Positions 1-10,760 of a stretch of DNA of 64,000 nt are shown piece by piece. Position 1 is the stretch's first letter; every line of letters starts with the position of its first letter. The notes below the pieces were generated by a model that did not search any database, had not been told where the DNA came from, and worked only from the letters and a program-made list of their open reading frames with translations. Origin of the DNA: Adineta steineri (taxonomy: Eukaryota; Rotifera; Eurotatoria; Adinetida; Adinetidae); assembly GCA_905250115.1 (NCBI GenBank), contig CAJNOI010000022.1, positions 558,001 to 622,000 on the forward strand. The letters are read 5' to 3'. The position numbers were made by a program, and so were the translations under genes.

Positions 1-3000
1 CAAATCAAATAACATATCAACAAAAACTTAATGCGATAATACGTATATTAATTGTATTAAGAGAATATTTAGGTGAATGTGATTATTCTTATCATAAAGA
101 ACGAAGTTTTTTACCTATGTCAAGGTAAAGGGATTGTAATGGAATGAATAAATAATTGATTATTTGATTTTTTAAGAGCTTATCGTGGTCGACCAGTAAC
201 AGTATTCGTTCGTTTAAATACTGGTCAGAATCGACAAGCCGAAGAATTTGAATATCAATGTCATTCAAATGAAACATGGGGACAAATTCGACGAATGATA
301 TTCAATCGGTATTAAAGTTTATTTTATTTTTAGAAGAAAAAAACTTTTTTTTAAATTTTATTTAGATTTAAAACAACATTTGGTATTCTAGAAATATTTC
401 GAAATAGTGATATGATTTATACAGCAGAAGATAATAAAACTTTAGCACAAACAGATGGACGTGATAGAATTGTAAGAAAAAAAAATCTTTCGCTTTTCAA
501 ATTCTAATAGATAATTCTATTTAGACAATAACTGTTCGATGGGTTCAACAACCAACTCAAGCAGGTTCTAGTGGTGATAGTAGTTCATCAGAATCTGAAA
601 TAAATAATAATAATATTTCATCATCATCAGTATCACATCATAATCGAATTTTAGATGCAATTGATACCAATGCTGAAAGTGTGCTACCATCAGTGGTAAA
701 TCATTTTATTAATTTTTTGATCTCACAGTTTAACATTTCTCAATAGAAATAGAACTGAAACTGAATTTTTTTGTATTTCATACATAGATGGAGCCGGTCC
801 GATTTTTTACCGGTAGACCGGCAAAAAACTGGTAGATCAGCAAGAAACCGGTAGACCGGTAAAAATCAGTAGTGTAGAAGTCGTTAACTCGATCCGACTT
901 GGACGGATGTTATACTGGATTTGCCTGCTAATAACGTTCATATTGTATCCCCTTAGGGCGGTACAGATAAATTTTCAAAAAAACAAAATTTTTCGAAAAA
1001 AATAAGTTTTTAGTAGAATATAGAGCGGTAAGAAACCGGTAGAGTTACCGATCTAAAGTTCGGATCGGTACCGGTTCTATCTCTGATTTCATAAGTGTCC
1101 TATTAGACAATATTGAATTTCTATTCTAGTTCTTGACTTCAATTTTAATAATAATAATAACGAGGGAACCACCTGAGGTGTTAAAATGCTTTTGAACTCG
1201 AATTTTGTCCATAAGTAGGGAGTATATAGGCGCAAGTTCAGATATCGACTTTTGACTAAAATCTTCCTATGGGGCCTCATTTTCTTCATAAAATCAAAGT
1301 TTCGAGTTTAGACGTAAAGCTTTACCCATATCAAGGCCTTAACAACTTTGGGTTACGTTAATAACAGTATTTGTATATAGTGGCGTAACCAGGATTTTGC
1401 TCTAGGGGAAGCTGAGCTTCATACTTTTTTATCAAGAGCGTCTGACAGTCTGAGAGAATCTCAAAATCTCCTAGGGAGAGCTGAGCTCCCCGTTGGTTAC
1501 GGCACTATTTGACGATAATAGATTGAGGAAATATAGTCGTAAATGATACAAAAAAAAGTCTATTAAAGAAATTTCTTATTTTATTTAGATAATTCTTCAA
1601 AAACATGAATATTATCAATTTTTAATTGACATATCCGATTTGGGTTGTAAAGAAAAAAATATTCGTCTTCGTGATACAGCACGTCAAATTCTTGATTTAA
1701 TACCTGTTGATCCTCATGTAAAACATGCATTTACTACTAGTCTTGCTACTCAAAAAACGGATTCCGACGAAAATTTTACTCGTTTAAATAATTTTTATTT
1801 TCATAAATCACCTACACAAATGTTATATAATTTACAAACAACACTTATTAAACTTGCACCAGCTTCTTTTTCTACAAATGAAAATAATGATTTAGAAGCT
1901 TTACATGTATATTTTCTTAATGCTGGTGGTTTAACATGTTTATTAAATATTTTAACACAAAAACAATATACTGATCAATGTGATATAGCAACACGAAAAT
2001 CAATTTATTTTACTGGACTTCGTATACTTAAACGTTTCCTTATTATTCTTGGTTATTATCAATTAAAAATATCAAATACACCAAGTTATAATGAATCATT
2101 AGAACAAATACTTAATTTAATGCCAATAACAACTATCTATAATGAACAACAACATACAACAATGTCACTTGAACGACGTATTGTTTCACTATTACTTCAA
2201 CATATAAATACATATCCGATACCAAAAGCTTCATTCTTACAGTATGAACATATTATTGAATTAATACGTCTTATTTGGTGTTTAGCATCATATAATGATC
2301 AAAATTCATTTGAAATTAATTTAAAAAATGATTTTAATGCAATTCATAAATCTTTTAAGCAAGAAAATGTAAGATAATCATCAAATAGCTAACAAACTAA
2401 TATTGTTTGATTCTTTTTTAGTTTAATGCAAATGATCAAATCGATATCACTGAATATTCCGACGATGATGAAGAAAATTTAACAACGTGTCGTGAAGGTT
2501 TAGAATTACTTTGTATCTCTATTGCTTTAGTACCATCATGTGTTGAACGTTTATTAAAAGAAAATATGTTCGAACATTTTCTTATTGATCTTGTTCTCTA
2601 TTGTCATTATCCAACTATACGTCATATAGCATCAGAACAAATATATATTTTAACAGTACGTTGTTCACAAGGTGAAAATGAAAATTTATTAAAATATCTT
2701 ATTGATAAACAATTTCAAATAATTAATAAACATTCAGATAATTTAAAAATTTATTCATTATATTCAGCTGATTTTTTTCTATTATTATGTCGTTTATTAT
2801 CCTATGCGTATCAAAATCATATTGTATTATCGGATATTGATCAACAATTACGTGATGAAATAAATTGGTTAAAAAATCTTCAATTACCTGTTGATGAACA
2901 TTTACTTCGTGGACATTTAAATTTAGCTAAAGAATTATTACAATTTCAAACAACGGAATGTAAACGTTTCTATGGAATTGAACAATTATTAATACAACAA

Positions 3001-6000
3001 ATAATTGAACAATTTCTTTTTCCAGCATCAACATTACTTCATCAATCTCGTACGATAAAACAAAAACGTCTTTCGAAACAAACAATTGATAATGAAGATA
3101 ATGAACTTAAAGAACCACAAATTCCAATTTGTCAATCACCATTAACAATTCTAGCAGCTTTTGATTTATTAGTTATATTAGGAACTAATTGTATTGATAA
3201 TTTAAAATTAATTGATAGATATACTACTGATCTATTTTATTCAGGTAAAATAAAGAAGAAAGTTTTTATAGGAGGGGGAAGGACTGAAATGGTTCTTAAG
3301 CAGAGGTACACCATTCGTGCGTGAGCTGACGAGGGAACCACCCGAGGTTTCAAAAAGCTTTTGAGCTGTAATTTTGCCCACAAGTAGGGGATTTGTCCAC
3401 AATAACACCTCAGCGGGACAAGCTTGCTTACAAAGTTTCAGAAATTTCGAAAAGACTGTCTTCGAGATACAAGTATGTTAGCATAGAGACGCTTTCTTAT
3501 GGATATCAGGTTTCATATCCCGAAGATAATCTGTCCAGAATTTCTGAAACTTTGTAAGCAAGCTTGTGTCATTGAGGTGTTAGTGTGGGCAAAGTTTCAG
3601 ATCTAAATTCGAAACTTTGCTTTTACCACACAGGTAGGATTCTATAGGAAAAGTACCATAAATATTCGATATCTCGTTTTTTGAGAAAATAGTTTACTGA
3701 AATTGCTTATCTTTAATTAAATCTATTTTTAATTATTTTCTAGCTCCTGATTCAGCTTTAACTGAATGGGATTTTTCTTTACCAATTGGTTCACGTCCAA
3801 ATCGAGGTTTTGTTGGTTTGAAGAATGCTGGAGCAACATGTTACATGAATTCAGTTTTACAACAATTGTTTATGATACGATCACTACGCACAGCATTATT
3901 ATCTGTTAAGATTCCTGTTGAATATGGTGAAGATGAATTCGATGATGATGATATACGTCGAGATACTGTAAATGAAATTAATTTTCAATAAAAAACAAAA
4001 CAAATCTATTTTATTATTTTAGCCTGATACATGTTCCGATGGAAAATCATGTGTTAAAGATATTCAAACAACTTTATCACCAATAAAAGATCCTATAACT
4101 GATAGAAATGAATATAATATTCAAATACTTCGTCAAATTCAAAGAATATTCGGACATTTATTAGAATCAAAATTACAATATTATATTCCAAAAGGTTACT
4201 GGAAGATTTTTAAGTAAATATTAAAATATAATATTATTTTTTGTTATTATATTGTGCTTTTTTTCTTCTTCTTAGATTTGCAGGTGAACCGGTGAATCTA
4301 CGTGATCAACAAGATGCTGTCGAATTTTTAAATACTGTTGTTGATAGTTTAGATGAAGCATTAAAAACATTAAAATTACCTCAAATATGTTCGAAAGTTC
4401 TTGGTGGAGCATTTGCTGATCAAAAAATTTGCAAAGACTGTCCACATCGGTAAGATATTTTTTTCCGTTAATTCTTCTATTTCTTCAATTTGATTTTTAG
4501 ATATTCACGTGAAGAAGATTTTACATTATTAAGCGTTGATATACGTCATAGTCAAAATCTAAAAGAATCACTTGAACAGTATGTCATTGGAGAATTGCTC
4601 GATGGACCTAATGCATATTTCTGTGAAAAATGTAATAAAAAGGTTGATACAGTAAAACGAACTTGTTTTAAAAAGCTACCGCCAGTTCTTGCTATACAAC
4701 TTAAACGATTTGATTATGATTGGGAACGTGAAACACCAATTAAATTCAATGATTATTTTGAATTTCCAAGAGAATTAGACATGGAACCATATACAGTTCA
4801 AGGTCTTGCTAAAGCAGAAGGTAATTTACAACTCATATGAAGTATATTATATGATTATAATTTGTTTATATTAGGCACACCTGTGATTGATGAAAATACA
4901 AATGACGATCAAACTACAACAAATACTAATAGTAATGATGGTACACGTTATAAACTTGTCGGCATTATTGTACATATGGGACAAGCAAATGGTGGTCATT
5001 ATTATTCATTTATTCAACATAAGTAATATTATTATTTTTTTATCATAGATAATTTATTTATTTGTTTATATATATAGGGATGAATTAGATTCTTCAAATC
5101 ATTCTCAATGGTATAAATTTGATGATACTGATGTTAATGAATGTAAAATGAATGATGATGAAGAACTTCGACAACAATGTTTTGGTGGTGATCATTCAGC
5201 ATCTCCATTTGATCAACCAGCTATGAAGCGGTATTTATTATTATTTTTTTTCTATCTTTAAAATATTTTTTCATTTATCTAAATAGACAACGTCGTTGGT
5301 GGAATGCATATATTTTATTCTATGAAAAACTACCTACTAATGAATCTGATCCAATAAAAAATTTTGAAAAAAGTTTATCATCATTACAATTATGTATGTT
5401 TATAAGAATAATTTTCTCCCTTTTATCAATATATATATATATAATTTAATTTCAGATGATCATACTCAACGTATGCCATTATCAGTTCAACGTAGTGTTA
5501 GAAAACAAAATATAAAATTTCTTCATAATCGAATATTATTCAGTCAAGAATATTTTATTTTTATTAAAAGACTTGTACAAAATAATGTACAACAATTACT
5601 TAATATCATTCAACAACAACAACAAAATGAAGAAGATAAAGATAAATATATTAATGTAAATTATTTAGTTTTATTAATTTTATGAAATATCAAAAATATT
5701 TATTTTTTTCTATAGACAATCGAAGATTTAGCATTGATTAGTATTCAAATAGCAGCTAAATTTCTTTTTACAATTGGATGGCATACAAAGAAAGCACTTC
5801 GGTTGGTATTTAATATTTTCTGATCAGAGATCTTTACATTCGAGCATTCCCTGAGCCTTGAAGAATATCATTTGTATTCTCTTTCTCGTAGAGAAGAGTC
5901 CAGTAAACATAAATTGTCTGATTTCTTGATTGTATGTCCGCAGGGTCAAAAAAACATCGAACACCGATTTCTCCGAAAACACATTTTTAGAGGTATTTTG

Positions 6001-7985
6001 AATCTGATGTTAGTTTTTGAGATTGTTTGAATAAATAGTTTACTGGTAACGAAGACATATCGGTTCTACGAGAGAGAGCTGAGCGAGTCTCCAGATGAGC
6101 GTTACTTGTTTATATATTCTATTATCTTTTCTTTTAGTGGTCAAGCTAGTGATTGGACTGAATTAATTAATCAATGTATACGACATTCTCGTAAAGCACG
6201 ACAATATTTTGCTGAAGAAGTTTTATTTGAACATTTAAATCGTTTTCAAGAATATCTTGTTGATTGTACATCAGCAGAAGTAGGAAAAGCAAATTTTAGT
6301 TTTTAAAGAAGAAAATATTTTTTAATAATTCAATAGATTCGTGGTGCATTCAGTCGAATACTTGTTGCACTTGCTATACATTCTCGTCAAGATGAACAAT
6401 ATATTGATCGGCTATTCGGTATTGATTTAAATGATTATAAAAAGAAAAATATTAATTTTTTTCGTTTTGAAATAGATGAAATGACTGTTGAAGAAACTAT
6501 ACTTCATAATGTTTTACGTTTACTTAAAAAAGAAGCTTCTGATAATGTGAAAATGTCAGCACAATATTTTCTATTTTTTATTAGTTTTTCAACGCATGGC
6601 CGTCATGAAGTATGTTTACTTTTCATATAAAACCTTTTTTTGTTCTATTAATCTTTTAAAATCTTCAGTGTGAACAATTAATTCAACATAATGTTCCAAC
6701 ACTTCTTGCTAATTTAGCAAATGATGATACATCACCATCATCAATACAACGTTATGGTGATCCGTCGAAATTGTCTATTATACTTTCAACCTTGATACGT
6801 TGTTTTGATGTTTCGTTATTATGTAAACCTAGACAAGTAAAGAATGCTAATACGAATTTTATTTTTAAGTAAAAATTTCATTTTTATATATTTAGCCTGA
6901 TGATAAACTTTTACCAAATCCGTTTTATACACATGACAATAGTCCAATATGTTCAATTCCAAAAGATTTAATTGATATTCTTTATAAACGAGATCATTTA
7001 TTAAAAAAAATTATTGAAGATGTTAATTCATGTGAAGAATCAGCAAATTTACTTCGATTTCTTCTTTGGGAAAATCCAGATGTTACGTCAACTGTACTTC
7101 GAGAGATTCTTGGATCAGTAAGTTTCTTGTACATACAAAATTTATTCATTAACTATAATCTTATTATTTATAGCTTTCGATTTATTACACATCTGATCTA
7201 CGCGCTCATCTTGATATATTATCTATGGTGCTTACAATTGAAGATTCATGGCAAGAAATTCGAATTTTACATGTATTAAAAGGTACTCCATTATCGGGTG
7301 AAACAACGGAAGTATTAAATGAAACTCCATCATCACGACCATCATCACCATCGCCAATAAAAATAGCAGTGACTAATATGAATAATTTTCATGATAATCC
7401 ACAAACACTATTTGATTTATACTTAAAATCGAAATCATCTCATCAAAAACGAGCATATTGCTTCATTAAAATGCTGTTACAATTATTTACAAGGTAAATC
7501 GAATTATTTATATCTATATATATTCGACTATAAATATAATTTAGCTCCTTGAAAGCACGTGATTTATTACTAACTGATCAAGATATTAAACAACGTTGGG
7601 CTGGCGCTGTTCGTTGGTTACGTGATCAACTTGAAGTAAAATTTAATTAAATTCTTTTTTTGTTTTCTAAAATCTTTAACTATTTATTTATTTAGCGACC
7701 AAATAGCATTCCATCAAACTATCCATATTATCCATCCCAAGGACAGATTACAAGTAATGATATGTCCCAAGGATATTATCTTGAACGAACACAAAGTGCT
7801 ATAACAGTATTAGAAAGAGCAAGTGAATTATGTTCGGATAAAGTAATAGAATCTATTTCGATTGTTATTTTTATTTTCAATCTATTTTCTTTTAGGAAAA
7901 TGATGATGATAATGAAGCTGGTTCAAATAGTGATGATATGGATGATGATGAGCCAATAGGTCGAAAAATACTTTTAAGTAATTAA
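1..7985 (+). CDS. USP9X: USP9X/fat-facets ubiquitin-specific protease, 5' partial
   Basis: Large deubiquitinase that removes ubiquitin from substrate proteins; the family acts in endocytosis, polarity and protein turnover. The window opens inside the gene. I read 23 exons: 1-124, 177-308, 366-471, 525-695, 1589-2368, 2422-3244, 3744-3967, 4023-4213, 4276-4449, 4501-4820, 4875-5022, 5078-5230, 5287-5393, 5456-5655, 5716-5801, 6138-6279, 6337-6609, 6669-6836, 6896-7117, 7174-7493, 7545-7635, 7696-7842, 7896-7985. They join in phase to about 1,729 residues. A ubiquitin-like segment lies in the first exons, then helical repeats, then the USP domain: Cys box [13 protein letters not shown] (catalytic Cys codon 3839-3841), zinc Cys pairs (CKDC, CEKC), [12 protein letters not shown], and the His box GGHYYS (His codon 4997-4999). 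Order and motifs match animal USP9X closely over the whole length. Most introns are about 50-60 bp; the long ones (696-1588, 3245-3743, 5802-6137) hold repeats. The C-terminus is acidic (DDD-rich). Confidence 0.93.
784..1085. mobile_element. ACCGGT-rich MITE-like element in a USP9X intron
   Basis: A roughly 300 bp block inside USP9X intron 4. It is full of ACCGGTAGACCGG-type repeats. Its ends are imperfectly inverted: ATAGATGGAGCCGGTCCGAT at the left, and AGATAGAACCGGTACCGATC when the right end is reverse-complemented. No coding capacity. The boundaries are approximate and I could not define a target duplication. Confidence 0.5.
1155..1300. repeat. Interspersed repeat, copy 1 (GAGGGAACCACC family)
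   Basis: The segment beginning ACGAGGGAACCACCTGAGG and running through an AAGTAGGG motif recurs, diverged, at 3328-3390 in another intron of the same gene. The two copies share about 60 bp at an estimated 75-80% identity by eye. It is non-coding and probably part of a small transposable element. Confidence 0.5.
1378..1508. mobile_element. Short MITE with AGTGGCGTAACCA inverted ends
   Basis: A 130 bp element with inverted termini: TAGTGGCGTAACCA at the left, and TAGTGCCGTAACCA when the right end is reverse-complemented. A further inverted AGCTGAGCT/GGGGA block lies just inside. TA dinucleotides flank both ends, which fits a TA target duplication as in Tc1/mariner-type MITEs. Superfamily assignment is inference. 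Confidence 0.62.
3328..3600. repeat. Fold-back repeat in a USP9X intron (copy 2)
   Basis: The first 60 bp match the repeat at 1155-1230. Next comes a long hairpin: the arm at about 3398-3448 (containing AAGCTTGCTTACAAAGTTTC) is repeated inverted at about 3537-3588. The stem continues inward imperfectly (GACTGTCTTCGAGATA against ATCTTCGGGATATG). This is a fold-back non-autonomous element inside the 499 bp intron just before the USP catalytic Cys exon. Confidence 0.7.
5840..6096. repeat. Imperfect fold-back in a USP9X intron
   Basis: The 336 bp intron 5802-6137 contains CTCTTTCTCGTAGAG and CCAGTAAACATAAAT on the left, and their inverted counterparts (CTACGAGAGAGAG and the GTTTACTGG region) on the right. 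The arms are short and diverged, so this is only a probable decayed inverted-repeat element. Confidence 0.35.
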
Positions 7986-8774
7986 CAACAAAATAAATAA
8001 ATAAGTTTCTCATCATTCTTGATCTTAAAACAAAAAAAAAATAACACAAACTATTTCTTCATTTCCACTGTGTCTGTCTAATTCCCTTTGATTAATATAT
8101 ATATATATATAGACAAAGTCTGTATATGTTTGGAAAATCGTCTTTATTTATTGTAAAAACCAAAATGTATTTTCTATTTTTTATTTTCTATTAACATATA
8201 TCAAAATCGATTCTATGTGTATATTTGTGTTCTCCTTAAAAACAGGTTATTTTTTTTTTGAATTAAAGAATATTTTGACGATCATGACGATGCTTGACCT
8301 GTGCACCTCAGCTGTGGCTATTTTTTATTGAGTGTTTGTGTGCGTGTGTGTGTTTATTCTCTTATTAATGCAGCTGTGTTTTTCATTTTTTTTTGTCGTT
8401 CGTTTTCTTCATCTTCATCTTCTTCATCTTCTTCTTTTTTAATTCAGAACTTCAGACGCCCATGAGCACAAGAAACTTTAATAAAATAAATCTATTTTTA
8501 ACAAAAATAATCGAGAATATTATATTAATGATTTATTTATCTCTAAACTCTAAAAATGATTTGACCATGAAAAGTAAAATTATAGACAAGATAAAATCTA
8601 CCGAAGAAAAGCCGATTCATAGCAGAAACTATATTAGTATCTTTATTTGATATTTAAAAATGATAATATTATGCGTCATATCTATAATAGACAAAAGCGA
8701 AGTGATTCTAGTCCTATGAGTGCTGAGGCGAAATTGACAACATCAGTCCAAAGAAGTATTCTTCTTCATAAGGA
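7986..8774. other. USP9X 3' flank, no gene seen
   Basis: AATAAATAAATAAG follows about 8 bases after the USP9X stop and is a likely polyadenylation signal. The rest is T-rich, with a TG run (8336-8352) and pyrimidine tracts. A short ORF at 8393-8650 is low-complexity, and I do not support it as a gene. Confidence 0.6.
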
Positions 8775-9686
8775 TTATTTCGATTTACTTTCCGAAGAGA
8801 AGTAGTTCGCTTCTATGTCATCTAGTAATTTAGGTTGACTGGGGTGCCATCCCAGTTCCTTCTGGGTCTTGTCACTTGAGACAGGATTGTCCGAACCGAT
8901 CACATGAGCAAAGAAACCAATAGCCTCGACAGCTTCGTTCATAGATTTACTTTCCACAGGCAGCTGAAGATGTTTGCCGACCACAGTCATGATGTCTTTC
9001 ATCGATACGCCCTGTTCAGCAACACCATGATAGATCCCACCAGCGGTACCTTTTTCCAAAGCAAGACGGAATAGAGCCGCAGCATCCAATCGGTGAACAG
9101 CAGGCCATCGAGCTGAACCATCACCGATGTAAGTGACAAAGCCTTTCTGGCGTGCTAGATTGATCAACATTGGGATGAATCCTTTGTCTTCTTTGCCGTG
9201 AACTGTAGGTGAAAGTCGGATCACCGATCCGCGTATTTGCTTTTCCTTTGACAGTTTGCAGACCAAATCTGCAGACTGCCCACGCTCGGAAAGAGGATTG
9301 TTTCGATCAGGTTCGGTATCTTCTGTCCCCAGTTTTCCCTTGGGCAAAAACAAGGTGCCAGAAGCTATGACGAGTGGTTTTCCTGTGCCAGCCATCGCTT
9401 CTCCCATGGCTTCAATGGCCGCTCTATCCATTGCTGTGCATTTTGCCATGTTGTTGAAGTCGAATTCGAAGGCTAGATGAATAACACCGTCAGCAGCTCT
9501 TGCACCGCTCTTCAAGCTCTCGAGATCTTCCAAGTCTCCCCGATGAGGTAGTCCACCAGCTTTAGTGATAATCTCGGCGGATGCATCACTACGAGCGAGA
9601 CCAAGCACTTGGTGACCATGGTTAATAAGTTCCGCGATGACGGCACGACCAATGAAGCCAGCGGCACCTGTTACGAAGACGCGCAT
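8775..9686 (-). CDS. NAD-dependent epimerase/dehydratase (extended SDR), likely horizontally acquired
   Basis: A 303-residue Rossmann-fold oxidoreductase in one exon. The N-terminus MRVFVTGAAGFIGRAV carries the TGxxGxxG NAD(P)-binding motif. GDLEDLESL and IHLAFEFDF follow, then VIRLSPTVHGKEDKGFIP, WPAVHRLDAAALFRLALEK and the ending KELGWHPSQPKLLDDIE. These features are shared with bacterial and fungal NAD-dependent epimerase/dehydratase family proteins of about 300 residues. The classical catalytic YxxxK is not visible, so the substrate and even activity are unknown. Sampled lines run at about 48-55% GC, against about 25-30% in the flanks. No intron is present, unlike most conserved genes here. 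These points suggest transfer from a bacterium or fungus. The start is the first Met, directly before the Rossmann strand. Confidence 0.88.
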   Translation of the reverse strand: MRVFVTGAAGFIGRAVIAELINHGHQVLGLARSDASAEIITKAGGLPHRGDLEDLESLKSGARAADGVIHLAFEFDFNNMAKCTAMDRAAIEAMGEAMAGTGKPLVIASGTLFLPKGKLGTEDTEPDRNNPLSERGQSADLVCKLSKEKQIRGSVIRLSPTVHGKEDKGFIPMLINLARQKGFVTYIGDGSARWPAVHRLDAAALFRLALEKGTAGGIYHGVAEQGVSMKDIMTVVGKHLQLPVESKSMNEAVEAIGFFAHVIGSDNPVSSDKTQKELGWHPSQPKLLDDIEANYFSSESKSK

Positions 9687-10760
9687 TTTGATTGTTGAGT
9701 TGTAAAATAGAAATTATAATTTGCAAGCTTGAAAAATTTATCTAGAAATAAAATTTTTCAAATCATGTAAACAACTGTATTTATTATGATTGTTGTTGAT
9801 ATGTTTTACTTCGTTTCCAGTATTCTCTCTATAAAACTATTTCATCACGAAAATTTATGAGTATTAAAAACACTGATCCGCTAACAAGGGATGAGAAGTT
9901 TTGTTATTGTTCTGTTATAGACAACAGATAAATAACAAATAATTTGATTGTTTCTGAGCAGAAATATGCGTGAAATAATTGTGACGTTCAATCTAAAAAA
10001 AGAATCAAGTAAAGAAAAGATACTAACTGCGTATGATGCTGATGGTTTTATAAATAACCTTGATGAAGTAAAAATGCTCTCGCTTTTAAACGAGAGGAAT
10101 GTAATGTTTCTTTTTTTTCTTCCTCCTTTTTTTTGCATCCAGAAAGAACGATTCAGCACGTTATTCTGCGTATGCAAAGTACATTACAGTACGCTCGTGT
10201 CAACATGAAAGAGAACACAATACATGTATTACTTCATATTCAAAGGTGTGTGCTACATTTTATCAATGTTATGTAACAAAAAAATCACCCAACTGTTCAA
10301 TTCATTGAATTAATAAAACGATATTTGTTGAGTTGATAAAAAAAAATAAGGGAAAAAAGCATCTTGAGGGGTGTGGCTGTGTCTACTTTCTATTCATCCA
10401 TACCTGCACCCACACCCACCCTCATAGTGCGATTATTCTTATGCTTGATAATTGTTTGCATGTAGAATACCGTTTTGTGACTAACTATTCGATGCACATA
10501 ATAAGTTTCACGTGGATATACATAGGCATTCTAGTTTTTCACTGGATCTGAAAAAATGCCTATGCATACTGTACTAGACGATTTGTATGATAAAAATCGG
10601 CCATTCTAATTTTTTTTCAATGTTCATCGTCGATTAACCAAACGAACATATCGGACGTAACTGAATATATTGATCGTCCAATCGTATATCAGGTCAATAT
10701 ATGTACACACATATAAAATAGAAAAAAATACATGTAAAATAAGTGTAATACGATAATACA
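9687..10760. other. Intergenic, between the SDR gene and the F-box gene
   Basis: AT-rich. Small overlapping ORFs on both strands at 9881-10208 have no recognisable domain. The only clear structure is the telomere-like hairpin at 10363-10425, listed separately. Confidence 0.5.
10363..10425. repeat. Telomere-like hairpin element, copy A
   Basis: The left arm CTTGAGGGGTGTGGCTGTGT and right arm CTGCACCCACACCCACCCTC are inverted copies separated by about 20 bp. The arm matches the family consensus CTTGAGGGTGTGGGTGTGAG seen at six other sites in the window. Confidence 0.8.

Noticed and set aside
8393..8650. 85-codon ORF downstream of USP9X
   Set aside because: Phe/Lys-rich low-complexity translation in a 3' flank; no domain or coding bias.
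9881..10208. Overlapping ORFs on both strands of about 90 codons
   Set aside because: They lie over each other in AT-rich DNA, and neither translation has recognisable features.
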